Shown here: positions 15,556 to 23,646 of the stretch, piece after piece
Layout: every line of letters begins with the position of its first letter
How positions within the stretch are numbered: position 1 is the stretch's first letter
DNA from: Streptomyces griseorubiginosus
Lineage (GTDB): Bacteria > Actinomycetota > Actinomycetes > Streptomycetales > Streptomycetaceae
Assembly (NCBI RefSeq): GCF_017614965.1
Contig: NZ_WVUG01000069.1
Coordinates: 1-32,782 of the forward strand
Reading direction: 5' to 3'
Length of the DNA: 32,782 nt
Notes under the pieces: generated by a model
The model's input: only the letters and a program-made list of their open reading frames with translations
Databases searched by the model: none
Told to the model about the DNA's origin: nothing
Position numbers and translations under genes: made by a program

Positions 15556-15615
15556 TATCAAGACATCCGGTCCAGCACCAATTTGCATGCAAGGGAAGTC
15601 TCTTGATATTGAGAC
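15556..15615. promoter_or_regulatory. AT-rich palindromic cluster, candidate operator
   Basis: TATCAAGA (15556-15563) and TCTTGATA (15601-15608) form an inverted repeat. Between them lies the perfect palindrome TTGCATGCAA (15583-15592). GTCTC (15598-15602) and GAGAC (15611-15615) form a further small inverted pair. The stretch is unusually AT-rich for this genome. Confidence 0.4.
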
Positions 15616-15684
15616 GCCCCCCGCGAACTGCGTCGACGAGCAGAAATGTCACCTCTGGTGATCAGTCGGACGCCTCTCGTACGA

Positions 15685-15768
15685 AGATCACCACTCTTCC
15701 GACTCCATGATCCTTCGTCAGGTGGTGGAGATCACAAAGCTTGTGCAATACCCCGTGTCGCAGATCAC
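15685..15768 (+). promoter_or_regulatory. Three helically phased AGATCAC direct repeats upstream of nuoA
   Basis: AGATCAC occurs at 15685-15691, 15729-15735 and 15762-15768, spaced 44 and 33 bases (about four and three helical turns). A fourth copy lies at 15448-15454. All have the same orientation and all lie upstream of the candidate -10. They look like sites for an unidentified activator. Confidence 0.45.
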
Positions 15769-15781
15769 AGAGCGTCGGGCA

Positions 15782-15787
15782 TAAGAT
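15782..15787 (+). promoter_or_regulatory. Candidate nuoA -10 element TAAGAT
   Basis: TAAGAT fits the TAnnnT -10 pattern. Transcription would start near 15794, giving an untranslated leader of about 130 bases before the nuoA GTG. No good -35 is visible at 17-18 bases, consistent with activator dependence. Confidence 0.4.
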
Positions 15788-15803
15788 GCGAGGCAGTTGG
15801 GCT

Positions 15804-15819
15804 TGTGACCTGCTTCACA
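15804..15819. promoter_or_regulatory. Rex-type redox operator upstream of nuoA
   Basis: TGTGACCTGCTTCACA matches the Streptomyces Rex operator pattern TGTGAACnnnTTCACA at all but one fixed position. Rex is a repressor that leaves DNA when NADH is high relative to NAD+. The site lies about 10-25 bases after the predicted transcription start, where a bound repressor would block elongation, and 108 bases before the nuoA start codon. An NADH dehydrogenase operon is a logical Rex target. Binding is inferred. Confidence 0.75.
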
Positions 15820-15926
15820 TGTTCTCGATCTTCGCCGGGACGAGCGGGGTGAGAGAGACGTATGAGGCCGGTGTGAGTCCGATGCCATCGCCAGCAGTCA
15901 GTGCCGACTGAGAGGAGCGAGGAGCG

Positions 15927-16286
15927 GTGAACGCCTATGCGCCCATCCTCGTACTGGGAGCCCTCGGGGCAGGCTTTGCGATCTTCTCCGTGGTCATGGC
16001 CACGCTGATCGGTCCGAAGCGGTACAACCGGGCCAAGCTCGAGGCCTACGAGTGCGGAATCGAGCCGACCCCCACGCCGGCCGGCGGCGGGCGCTTCCCC
16101 ATCAAGTACTACCTGACGGCGATGCTCTTCATCGTCTTCGACATCGAGATCGTCTTCCTCTACCCCTGGGCCGTCACCTTCGACGCCCTGGGGATCTTCG
16201 GGCTCGTGGAGATGCTGCTCTTCGTGCTCACCGTCTTCGTCGCGTACGCGTACGTATGGCGGCGCGGCGGCCTGGAATGGGACTGA
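15927..16286 (+). CDS. nuoA: NADH-quinone oxidoreductase subunit A
   Basis: NuoA is a small three-helix membrane subunit of complex I near the quinone entry site at the junction with the peripheral arm. The 119-residue sequence has helices at about 7-29, 62-84 and 88-110. Its long first loop carries the conserved YECGIEP (about 40-46), and the second helix carries FDIEIVFLYPWA with the conserved acidic pair. The GTG start has a double purine-rich ribosome site. It is the first gene of the fourteen-gene operon and follows the Rex-type operator; nuoB begins 15 bases after its stop. Confidence 0.97.
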   Translation: MNAYAPILVLGALGAGFAIFSVVMATLIGPKRYNRAKLEAYECGIEPTPTPAGGGRFPIKYYLTAMLFIVFDIEIVFLYPWAVTFDALGIFGLVEMLLFVLTVFVAYAYVWRRGGLEWD

Positions 16287-16301
16287 GGGGCCTTTAACGA
16301 C

Positions 16302-16852
<551 letters not shown>

Positions 16853-16856
<4 letters not shown>

Positions 16857-17614
16857 GCGACGCGAACGGCACCGGCGCGAACGGTTCCGCGAACGGGGTG
16901 AACCCCGAGAAGGACCTCGGCGCCTCCAACCTCCCCGGCCAGCGCGGCGAGGGCGGCGAGGAGATCCGCGTCCAGCGCGGCATGTTCGGCGCCAACAACG
17001 GCGGCGACACCTCCGGCTACGGCGGCCTGGTCCGCTCGGTCCGTCTCCCGGGACCGGCGGCCCGCCCCTACGGCGGCTGGTTCGACGAGGTCGCCGACGA
17101 ACTGGAGGGCGCCCTGGAGGAACAGGGACTGCTCCCCGACAACGCCATCGAGAAGACGGTCGTCGACCGCGGCGAACTCACCTTCCACATCGAGCGCGAG
17201 CACCTGCTGCGCGTCGCCCGCACCCTGCGCGACGACCCGGCCCTGCGCTTCGAGCTGTGCACAGGCGTCAGCGGCGTCCACTACCTCCACGACAAGGGAC
17301 GCGAGCTGCACGCCGTCTACCACCTGCGCTCGATCACCCACAACCGGCTGATCCGCCTCGAGGTGAGCGCCCCGGACGCCGACCCGCACATCCCGTCCCT
17401 GGTCTCCGTGTACCCGACCAACGACTGGCACGAGCGAGAGACCTACGACTTCTTCGGGATCGTCTTCGACGGTCACCCGGCCCTGACCCGGATCATGATG
17501 CCGGACGACTGGCAGGGCCATCCGCAGCGCAAGGACTACCCCCTCGGCGGCATCCCCGTCGAGTACAAGGGCGCCCAGATCCCGGCTCCGGACCAGCGGA
17601 GGTCGTACTCGTGA
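16853..17614 (+). CDS. nuoC: NADH-quinone oxidoreductase subunit C
   Basis: NuoC (30-kDa subunit) is a cofactor-free part of the peripheral arm that binds NuoD. The 253-residue protein, starting at GTG, contains the family signature around 198-235: ERETYDFFGIVFDGHP and DDWQGHPQRKDYPLGG. A Gly/Asn-rich low-complexity N-terminal extension of about 70 residues precedes the folded domain and is longer than in E. coli-type proteins. NuoC and NuoD are separate here, unlike the fused enterobacterial NuoCD. GTGA overlaps occur at both ends. Confidence 0.95.
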
Positions 17615-18933
17615 GCACTTCCCACGCTTCCCCCCGCGAGACCACCGAGGGCACCGTCTACACGGTCACCGGTGGCGACTGGGACGAGGTCGTGCAGTCC
17701 GCGGCCCGCGCCGACGACGAGCGCATCGTCGTCAACATGGGCCCCCAGCACCCCTCCACCCACGGGGTGCTGCGCCTGATCCTGGAGATCGAGGGCGAGA
17801 CGGTCACCGAGGCCCGCTGCGGCATCGGCTACCTCCACACCGGCATCGAGAAGAACCTCGAGTTCCGCACGTGGACGCAGGGCACCACGTTCGTGACGCG
17901 CATGGACTACCTGACGTCCTTCTTCAACGAGACCGCCTACTGTCTCGCCGTCGAGAAGCTCCTCGGCATCGAGGAGCAGATCACCGAGCGCGCCAAGATC
18001 ATCCGGGTGCTCCTGATGGAGCTGAACCGGCTCTCCTCGCACCTGGTGTGCATCGCCACCGGCGGTATGGAGCTCGGCGCCACCACGATCATGATCTACG
18101 GATTCCGTGATCGTGAAATGATTCTCGACATCTACGAGCTCATCACGGGCCTGCGCATGAACCACGCGTACATCCGGCCCGGCGGACTCGCCCAGGACCT
18201 GCCGCCCGGCGCGGTGGACCACATCCGCGAGTTCGTGAAGAAGATGAGGAAGAACCTCCCGGAGTACGACAAGCTCGCCACCGGGAACCCCATCTTCAAG
18301 GCCCGTATGCAGGACGTCGGCTACCTCGACCTGGCCGGCTGCATGGCCCTCGGCGCGACGGGACCGATCCTGCGCTCCACCGGCCTGCCGCACGACCTGC
18401 GCAAGGCACAGCCGTACTGCGGCTACGAGACCTACGACTTCGAGATCCCGACCGCCGACACCTGTGACTCCTACGGGCGCTTCCTGATCCGCCTGGAGGA
18501 GATGCGCCAGTCGCTGGGGATCATCGAGCAGTGCCTGGACCGGCTGCAGCCCGGCCCGGTCATGGTCGCCGACAAGAAGATCGCCTGGCCCGCCCAGCTC
18601 GCCCTGGGACCGGACGGGCTCGGCAACTCCCTCGACCACATCAAGAAGATCATGGGCACCTCCATGGAGGCCCTGATCCACCACTTCAAGCTGGTCACCG
18701 AGGGCTTCCGCGTCCCGCCGGGACAGGCGTACGCGGCCGTCGAGTCACCCAAGGGCGAACTCGGGGTGCACGCCGTTTCCGACGGCGGCACCCGCCCCTT
18801 CCGGGTCCACTTCCGCGACCCGTCCTTCACCAACCTGCAGGCCATGGCGGCGATGTGCGAGGGCGGCCAGGTCGCCGACGTCATCGTCGCCGTCGCGTCC
18901 ATCGACCCCGTGATGGGAGGCGTCGACCGGTGA
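17611..18933 (+). CDS. nuoD: NADH-quinone oxidoreductase subunit D
   Basis: NuoD (49-kDa subunit) forms, with NuoB, the quinone-reduction site and descends from [NiFe]-hydrogenase large subunits. The 440-residue protein has VNMGPQHPSTHGVLRL (His of the quinone site), GYLHTGIEK, TRMDYLTSFFNE (candidate quinone-binding Tyr) and AQDLPPG. The C-terminal block is SIDPVMGGVDR. The GTG at 17611 overlaps the nuoC stop; the open frame runs further upstream only as a shadow of nuoC. The four-base overlap with nuoE keeps the operon tight. Length is typical. Confidence 0.97.
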   Translation: MSTSHASPRETTEGTVYTVTGGDWDEVVQSAARADDERIVVNMGPQHPSTHGVLRLILEIEGETVTEARCGIGYLHTGIEKNLEFRTWTQGTTFVTRMDYLTSFFNETAYCLAVEKLLGIEEQITERAKIIRVLLMELNRLSSHLVCIATGGMELGATTIMIYGFRDREMILDIYELITGLRMNHAYIRPGGLAQDLPPGAVDHIREFVKKMRKNLPEYDKLATGNPIFKARMQDVGYLDLAGCMALGATGPILRSTGLPHDLRKAQPYCGYETYDFEIPTADTCDSYGRFLIRLEEMRQSLGIIEQCLDRLQPGPVMVADKKIAWPAQLALGPDGLGNSLDHIKKIMGTSMEALIHHFKLVTEGFRVPPGQAYAAVESPKGELGVHAVSDGGTRPFRVHFRDPSFTNLQAMAAMCEGGQVADVIVAVASIDPVMGGVDR

Positions 18934-19799
18934 CCACCAGTTCTTCCGAGCGGGGCGTCAGCCTGGGCATGCCCGAACTGCCCGCGCCCGCCTACCCGGA
19001 CGACGTCCGAGCCCGGCTGGAGACGGACGCGCGCGAGATCATCGCCCGCTACCCGGACTCCCGCTCGGCCCTGCTGCCGTTGCTGCACCTCGTGCAGTCG
19101 GAGGAGGGCCATGTCACGCGCACCGGGATGCAGTTCTGCGCGGACGTGCTGGACCTGACCACGGCCGAGGTCACCGCCGTCGCGACCTTCTACACGATGT
19201 ACCGGCGCAAGCCGAGCGGTGACTACCAGGTGGGCGTCTGCACCAACACCCTGTGTGCGGTGATGGGCGGCGACGCCATCTTCGAGGAGCTCCAGGAGCA
19301 CCTCGGCGTCGGCAACGGCGAGACCACCGAGGACGGCAAGGTCACCCTGGAGCACATCGAGTGCAACGCGGCCTGCGACTTCGCGCCGGTGGTGATGGTC
19401 AACTGGGAGTTCTTCGACAACCAGTCCCCGGCCAGCGCCAAGCGCCTCGTCGACGACCTGCGCGCGGGGCGGGAGGTCGAGCCCACGCGCGGGGCGCGCC
19501 TGTGCACCTTCAAGGAGACCGCGCGGATCCTGGCCGGCTTCCCCGACGAGCGGCCAGGGGCCGTCGAGGCGAGCGGCAGTGCGGGACCGGCGTCGCTGGT
19601 GGGCCTCCGCCTGGCAAAGGGGGAGACCGCACCCGCGCGCGTGGTCCATCCGCGGGACGGCGGACCGCACGACGAGCAGGACAGGGCCGTGCACGAGCCC
19701 TCTCCGACCGAGCACCTCAGCTCGCACGACGCGCCACAGGACACGTCGGCCTCCGACCCAGCCCACCCGGCAGGGCCTGCCGCCGAGGAGGGGGAGTGA
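18930..19799 (+). CDS. nuoE: NADH-quinone oxidoreductase subunit E
   Basis: NuoE (24-kDa subunit) carries the off-path [2Fe-2S] cluster N1a beside the FMN. The four ligands are Cys104 and Cys109 (CTNTLC) and Cys145 and Cys149 (CNAAC), with the family spacing x4-x35-x3. A helical N-terminal bundle includes LLPLLHLVQSEEGHV. At 289 residues it is much longer than the roughly 165-residue E. coli protein. The extra part is a disordered-looking tail from about residue 215 rich in Ser, Pro, Asp, His and Glu, common to actinobacterial NuoE. The GTG start overlaps nuoD by four bases; its stop overlaps the nuoF ATG by one base. Confidence 0.96.
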   Translation: MTTSSSERGVSLGMPELPAPAYPDDVRARLETDAREIIARYPDSRSALLPLLHLVQSEEGHVTRTGMQFCADVLDLTTAEVTAVATFYTMYRRKPSGDYQVGVCTNTLCAVMGGDAIFEELQEHLGVGNGETTEDGKVTLEHIECNAACDFAPVVMVNWEFFDNQSPASAKRLVDDLRAGREVEPTRGARLCTFKETARILAGFPDERPGAVEASGSAGPASLVGLRLAKGETAPARVVHPRDGGPHDEQDRAVHEPSPTEHLSSHDAPQDTSASDPAHPAGPAAEEGE

Positions 19800-21145
19800 T
19801 GACCTTGGCACCCGAACTCAAAGACACCAGCCCCGAGAAGCTGCTCGCACCCGTGCTGTCGGCCTTCTGGGACGAGGACAAGTCCTGGACGCTGGACGTC
19901 TACCGAAGGCACGAGGGCTACGAGGGGCTCCGCAAGGCGCTCGCCATGTCGCCGGACGACCTGATCGCGTACGTCAAGGACTCCGGTCTGCGCGGCCGCG
20001 GTGGCGCGGGATTCCCGACGGGCATGAAATGGCAGTTCATTCCCCAGGGTGATGGAAAGCCACACTATCTAGTTGTCAACGCCGACGAATCGGAGCCGGG
20101 GACCTGTAAGGACATCCCGCTCCTCTTCGCGAACCCGCACAGCCTCATCGAGGGCATTGTCATCGCGTGTTATGCCATCAGGTCGTCGCATGCCTTCATC
20201 TATCTGCGTGGTGAAGTCGTCCCCGTTCTGCGGCGGTTGCACGAGGCCGTGCGCGAGGCCTACGCGGCGGGCTACCTCGGCGAGAACATCCTGGGCAGCG
20301 GGCTGAACCTCGACCTCACCGTGCACGCCGGCGCCGGCGCGTACATCTGCGGTGAGGAGACCGCACTGCTCGACTCGCTCGAAGGCCGCCGTGGTCAACC
20401 GCGGCTCCGTCCCCCTTTCCCTGCGGTGGCGGGCCTCTATGCGTGCCCGACTGTTGTGAACAACGTCGAGTCGATCGCGTCGGTTCCCGCGATTCTGCAT
20501 CGGGGCAAAGAATGGTTCCGGTCGATGGGCAGCGAGAAGTCCCCGGGCTTCACGCTCTACTCGCTCAGCGGCCATGTCGCGAGCCCCGGCCAGTACGAGG
20601 CCCCGCTCGGCATCACGCTCCGCCAGCTGCTCGAGATGAGCGGCGGGATGCGGCCGGGGCACCGGCTGAAGTTCTGGACGCCGGGCGGTTCCTCGACGCC
20701 GATGTTCACCGACGAGCACCTCGACGTGCCCCTCGACTACGAGGGCGTGGGCGCCGCCGGCTCGATGCTCGGCACCAAGGCCCTGCAGTGCTTCGACGAG
20801 ACGACCTGCGTCGTCCGCGCCGTCACCCGCTGGACCGAGTTCTACGCCCACGAGTCCTGCGGCAAGTGCACACCGTGCCGTGAAGGCACCTACTGGCTCG
20901 TGCAGTTGCTGCGCGACATCGAGGCCGGCAAGGGCACCATGTCCGACCTCGACAAGCTGAACGACATCGCCGACAACATCAACGGCAAGTCCTTCTGCGC
21001 CCTCGGCGACGGCGCCGCCTCGCCGATCTTCTCCTCGCTCAAGTACTTCCGCGAGGAGTACGAGCAGCACATCACCGGCCGGGGCTGCCCCTTCGACCCG
21101 GCGAAGTCGACGGCCTGGGCCGACCGCCCGGAGGTGAACGCATGA
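19799..21145 (+). CDS. nuoF: NADH-quinone oxidoreductase subunit F
   Basis: NuoF (51-kDa subunit) binds NADH and FMN and starts electron flow. The 448-residue protein shows GRGGAGFPTGMKW (66-78) for FMN, HAGAGAYICGEETALLDSLE, and the N3 [4Fe-4S] ligands Cys354, Cys357, Cys360 (ESCGKCTPC) and Cys400 (SFCALGD). The ATG start overlaps the nuoE stop (TGATG); GGGGGAG lies just before it. The codon usage is odd: at about 20026-20240 and 20390-20530 many codons end in A or T (AAA, GAT, CTA, GTT, TGT, TAT, CAT, GAA, ATT), against almost none in adjoining sequence. The protein stays well conserved through these patches. Confidence 0.98.
   Translation: MTLAPELKDTSPEKLLAPVLSAFWDEDKSWTLDVYRRHEGYEGLRKALAMSPDDLIAYVKDSGLRGRGGAGFPTGMKWQFIPQGDGKPHYLVVNADESEPGTCKDIPLLFANPHSLIEGIVIACYAIRSSHAFIYLRGEVVPVLRRLHEAVREAYAAGYLGENILGSGLNLDLTVHAGAGAYICGEETALLDSLEGRRGQPRLRPPFPAVAGLYACPTVVNNVESIASVPAILHRGKEWFRSMGSEKSPGFTLYSLSGHVASPGQYEAPLGITLRQLLEMSGGMRPGHRLKFWTPGGSSTPMFTDEHLDVPLDYEGVGAAGSMLGTKALQCFDETTCVVRAVTRWTEFYAHESCGKCTPCREGTYWLVQLLRDIEAGKGTMSDLDKLNDIADNINGKSFCALGDGAASPIFSSLKYFREEYEQHITGRGCPFDPAKSTAWADRPEVNA
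20026..20530 (+). other. Rare-codon, AT-richer patches inside nuoF
   Basis: Two stretches (about 20026-20240 and 20390-20530) use A/T-ending codons at roughly a third of positions. The sequence between and around them follows the usual strong G/C third-position bias. The amino-acid sequence is normal NuoF. Causes could be an overlapping nucleic-acid signal, a translation pause, or an older recombination tract. Confidence 0.6.
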
Positions 21146-23646
21146 CCGTGACCACCAACGCTCCCGCGGGAGGGGGAGAGGCGGCGGTCCCGCCGGAAGA
21201 TCTCGTGACGCTGACCATCGACGGCGCCGAGATCAGCGTGCCCAAGGGCACCCTGGTCATCCGGGCCGCCGAACAACTCGGCATCGAGATCCCCCGCTTC
21301 TGCGACCACCCCCTCCTCGACCCGGCCGGCGCCTGCCGCCAGTGCATCGTCGAGGTCGAGGGCCAGCGCAAGCCGATGGCGTCCTGCACCATCACCTGCA
21401 CCGACGGCATGGTGGTGAAGACCCACCTCACCTCGCCGGTCGCCGAGAAGGCCCAGCACGGGGTGATGGAACTCCTTCTCATCAACCACCCGCTGGACTG
21501 CCCGGTCTGCGACAAAGGCGGCGAGTGCCCGCTGCAGAACCAGGCCATGTCGCACGGCCAGGCCGAGTCCCGCTTCGAGGGCAGGAAGCGGACGTACGAG
21601 AAGCCCGTCCCGATCTCCACACAGGTGCTGCTCGACCGCGAGCGGTGCGTGCTGTGCGCCCGCTGCACCCGCTTCTCCAACCAGGTCGCGGGCGACCCGA
21701 TGATCGAGCTGCTGGAACGCGGCGCGCTGCAGCAGGTCGGCACCGGAGAGGGCGACCCCTTCGAGTCCTACTTCTCCGGCAACACGATCCAGATCTGCCC
21801 GGTGGGCGCGCTGACCTCGGCGGCGTACCGATTCCGCTCCCGCCCCTTCGACCTGGTCTCCTCGCCGAGTGTGTGCGAGCACTGCTCCGGCGGCTGCGCG
21901 ACCCGCACCGACCACCGGCGCGGCAAGGTCATGCGGCGGCTCGCGGCCAACGACCCCGAGGTCAACGAGGAGTGGATCTGCGACAAGGGCCGTTTCGCGT
22001 TCCGGTACGCGCAGCAGCGCGACCGGCTCCAGACGCCGCTGGTGCGCAACGCCGAGGGCGACCTCGAACCGGCCTCCTGGCCGGAGGCGCTGCAGATCGC
22101 GGCCCAGGGTCTGCTCGCCTCGCGCGGCCGCACCGGCGTCCTCACCGGCGGCCGCCTCACCGTCGAGGACGCCTACGCGTACAGCAAGTTCGCGCGCGTG
22201 GCGCTCGACACGAACGACATCGACTTCCGCGCGCGCGTGCACAGCAGCGAGGAAGCCGACTTCCTGGCGTCCCGGATCGCCGGGCACGGCCGTGACCTGG
22301 ACGGTACGGGTGTCACGTACACCTCCCTGGAGAAGGCGCCGGCCGTCCTGCTGGTGGGGTTCGAGGCCGAGGAGGAGGCGCCCGGCGTCTTCCTGAGGCT
22401 GCGCAAGGCCTGGCGCAAGCACGGGCAGAAGGTGTTCTCGCTGGCCACGCACACCACGCGCGGCCTGGAGAAGGCGGGCGGCACCCTGCTTCCCGCGGCC
22501 CCCGGCACCGAGACCGAATGGCTGGACGCGCTCGCGAGCGGGGTCGGCCTGGACGGCGACGGTGCGACTGCCGCCGAGGCGCTGCGCGTCGAGGGCGCGG
22601 TCATCGTCGTCGGCGAGCGGCTGGCCGCCGTCGCGGGCGGCCTCACCGCCGCCGTACGGGCCGCTTCCGCCACCGGCGCCCAGCTGGTGTGGATCCCGCG
22701 GCGCGCCGGAGAGCGCGGCGCCGTCGAGGCGGGCGCCCTGCCGTCGCTGCTGCCCGGCGGACGCCCGGCGACCGACCCACGCGCGCGTGAGGAGGTCGCC
22801 GCGGCCTGGGGGCTCGCCGAACTCCCGCACCGCTACGGCCGCGACACCAGCCAGATCGTCGAGGCCGCGGTCAACGGCGAGCTGCAGGCCCTGCTGGTCG
22901 CGGGCGTCGAGATCGCCGACCTGCCCGACCCGGCACGCGCACGTGAAGCACTTCACGAGGCCGGGTTCGTGGTGTCGCTGGAGCTGCGGCCCAGCGAGGT
23001 CAGCGAGCACGCCAGCGTCGTCCTGCCGGTCGCCGCGGTCGCCGAGAAGCCGGGCACCTTCCTCAACTGGGAAGGCCGCGTGCGCTTCTTCGAGGCCGCG
23101 CTCAAGCCCGACCAGATGACCCGGCGTCTCGCGCCGACCGACGCGCGCGTGCTGCAGATGCTGGCCGACGCCATGGACGTCCACCTGGGCCTGCCGGATC
23201 TGCGCACCATCCGCGCGGAGATCGACCGGCTCGGCTCCTGGGACGGCCCGCGGGCCGGCGGATCCCTGGAGAGCGCGGGCGTGCTGCCGCGGCCGGCGGC
23301 CGGAGAGGCCGTCCTCGCCGGGCACCGTCTCCTGCTCGACCTCGGCGTCCTCCAGCAGGGCGACGAGGCGCTCGCCGGAACCCGGCACGCCGCCCACGCG
23401 CGCGTGTCGGCCGCGACGGCCGCCGAGGCGGGCGTCAAGGACGGCGACGTCCTCGCCGTGACGGGTCCCGCCGGAACGACCGAACTGCCCCTGCGGATCA
23501 CGGAGATGCCCGACCGGGTGGTCTGGCTTCCGCTGAACTCCGTCGGCAGCGGCGTCGCCTCCGACACCGGGGCGCTGCCCGGCGCCCTCGTCCGCATCGG
23601 CCCGGCGACGTCCGTCGGCGAGGCCCCGAAGGAGGTGGAGGCATGA
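21142..23646 (+). CDS. nuoG: NADH-quinone oxidoreductase subunit G
   Basis: NuoG is the largest peripheral-arm subunit, with several Fe-S clusters on the path to quinone. The 834-residue protein has an N-terminal ferredoxin domain with [2Fe-2S] ligands (RFCDHPLLDPAGACRQC, then MASC). Next come a His-Cys3 N5 site (HPLDCPVCDKGGEC) and the N4 cysteines (CVLCARC, then ICPVGA). The CEHCSGGC motif with a later WICDKGRF (about 243-280) supplies the extra N7 cluster found only in some bacteria. The rest is a degenerate molybdopterin-oxidoreductase fold without visible cofactor role. The ATGA overlaps at both ends indicate coupling with nuoF and nuoH. Confidence 0.97.
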   Translation: MTVTTNAPAGGGEAAVPPEDLVTLTIDGAEISVPKGTLVIRAAEQLGIEIPRFCDHPLLDPAGACRQCIVEVEGQRKPMASCTITCTDGMVVKTHLTSPVAEKAQHGVMELLLINHPLDCPVCDKGGECPLQNQAMSHGQAESRFEGRKRTYEKPVPISTQVLLDRERCVLCARCTRFSNQVAGDPMIELLERGALQQVGTGEGDPFESYFSGNTIQICPVGALTSAAYRFRSRPFDLVSSPSVCEHCSGGCATRTDHRRGKVMRRLAANDPEVNEEWICDKGRFAFRYAQQRDRLQTPLVRNAEGDLEPASWPEALQIAAQGLLASRGRTGVLTGGRLTVEDAYAYSKFARVALDTNDIDFRARVHSSEEADFLASRIAGHGRDLDGTGVTYTSLEKAPAVLLVGFEAEEEAPGVFLRLRKAWRKHGQKVFSLATHTTRGLEKAGGTLLPAAPGTETEWLDALASGVGLDGDGATAAEALRVEGAVIVVGERLAAVAGGLTAAVRAASATGAQLVWIPRRAGERGAVEAGALPSLLPGGRPATDPRAREEVAAAWGLAELPHRYGRDTSQIVEAAVNGELQALLVAGVEIADLPDPARAREALHEAGFVVSLELRPSEVSEHASVVLPVAAVAEKPGTFLNWEGRVRFFEAALKPDQMTRRLAPTDARVLQMLADAMDVHLGLPDLRTIRAEIDRLGSWDGPRAGGSLESAGVLPRPAAGEAVLAGHRLLLDLGVLQQGDEALAGTRHAAHARVSAATAAEAGVKDGDVLAVTGPAGTTELPLRITEMPDRVVWLPLNSVGSGVASDTGALPGALVRIGPATSVGEAPKEVEA

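Larger units (their letters stand above)
15160..15926. other. Long divergent regulatory region between nlpC/P60 and nuoA
   Basis: This stretch of about 770 bases carries no convincing gene. It holds a perfect 12-base palindrome CCGTGATCACGG (15301-15312) and an AT-rich palindromic cluster (15556-15615, containing TTGCATGCAA at 15583-15592). It also has AGATCAC repeats (15448-15768), a candidate -10 for nuoA (15782-15787) and a Rex-type operator (15804-15819). The purine-rich AGGAGCGAGGAGCG (about 15913-15926) directly before the nuoA GTG is its ribosome site. Confidence 0.6.

Noticed and set aside
15540..15556. Second Rex operator at TGTGAAC near 15540
   Set aside because: Only the left half-site matches; the position of TTCACA reads GCCCTC.
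15217..15560. c-di-AMP (ydaO-type) riboswitch before the NlpC/P60 gene
   Set aside because: Such riboswitches precede some Streptomyces wall hydrolases, but I could not find the conserved CAGCTAAC or GGGTGAATC-type blocks on the minus strand here.
15410..15652. 80-codon minus-strand frame and the 68-codon plus-strand frame at 15646-15852
   Set aside because: No domain, no ribosome site, poor codon bias; they overlap the motif-rich regulatory region.
17257..17610. Extended N-terminus for NuoD reaching back to 17257
   Set aside because: That part is a frame-shifted shadow of nuoC; the GTG at 17611 overlaps the nuoC stop and precedes the first conserved NuoD residues.
20890..23397. 835-codon minus-strand frame antisense to nuoG
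   Set aside because: Composition is that of an antisense shadow, with no motifs, while the plus strand encodes all NuoG Fe-S motifs.
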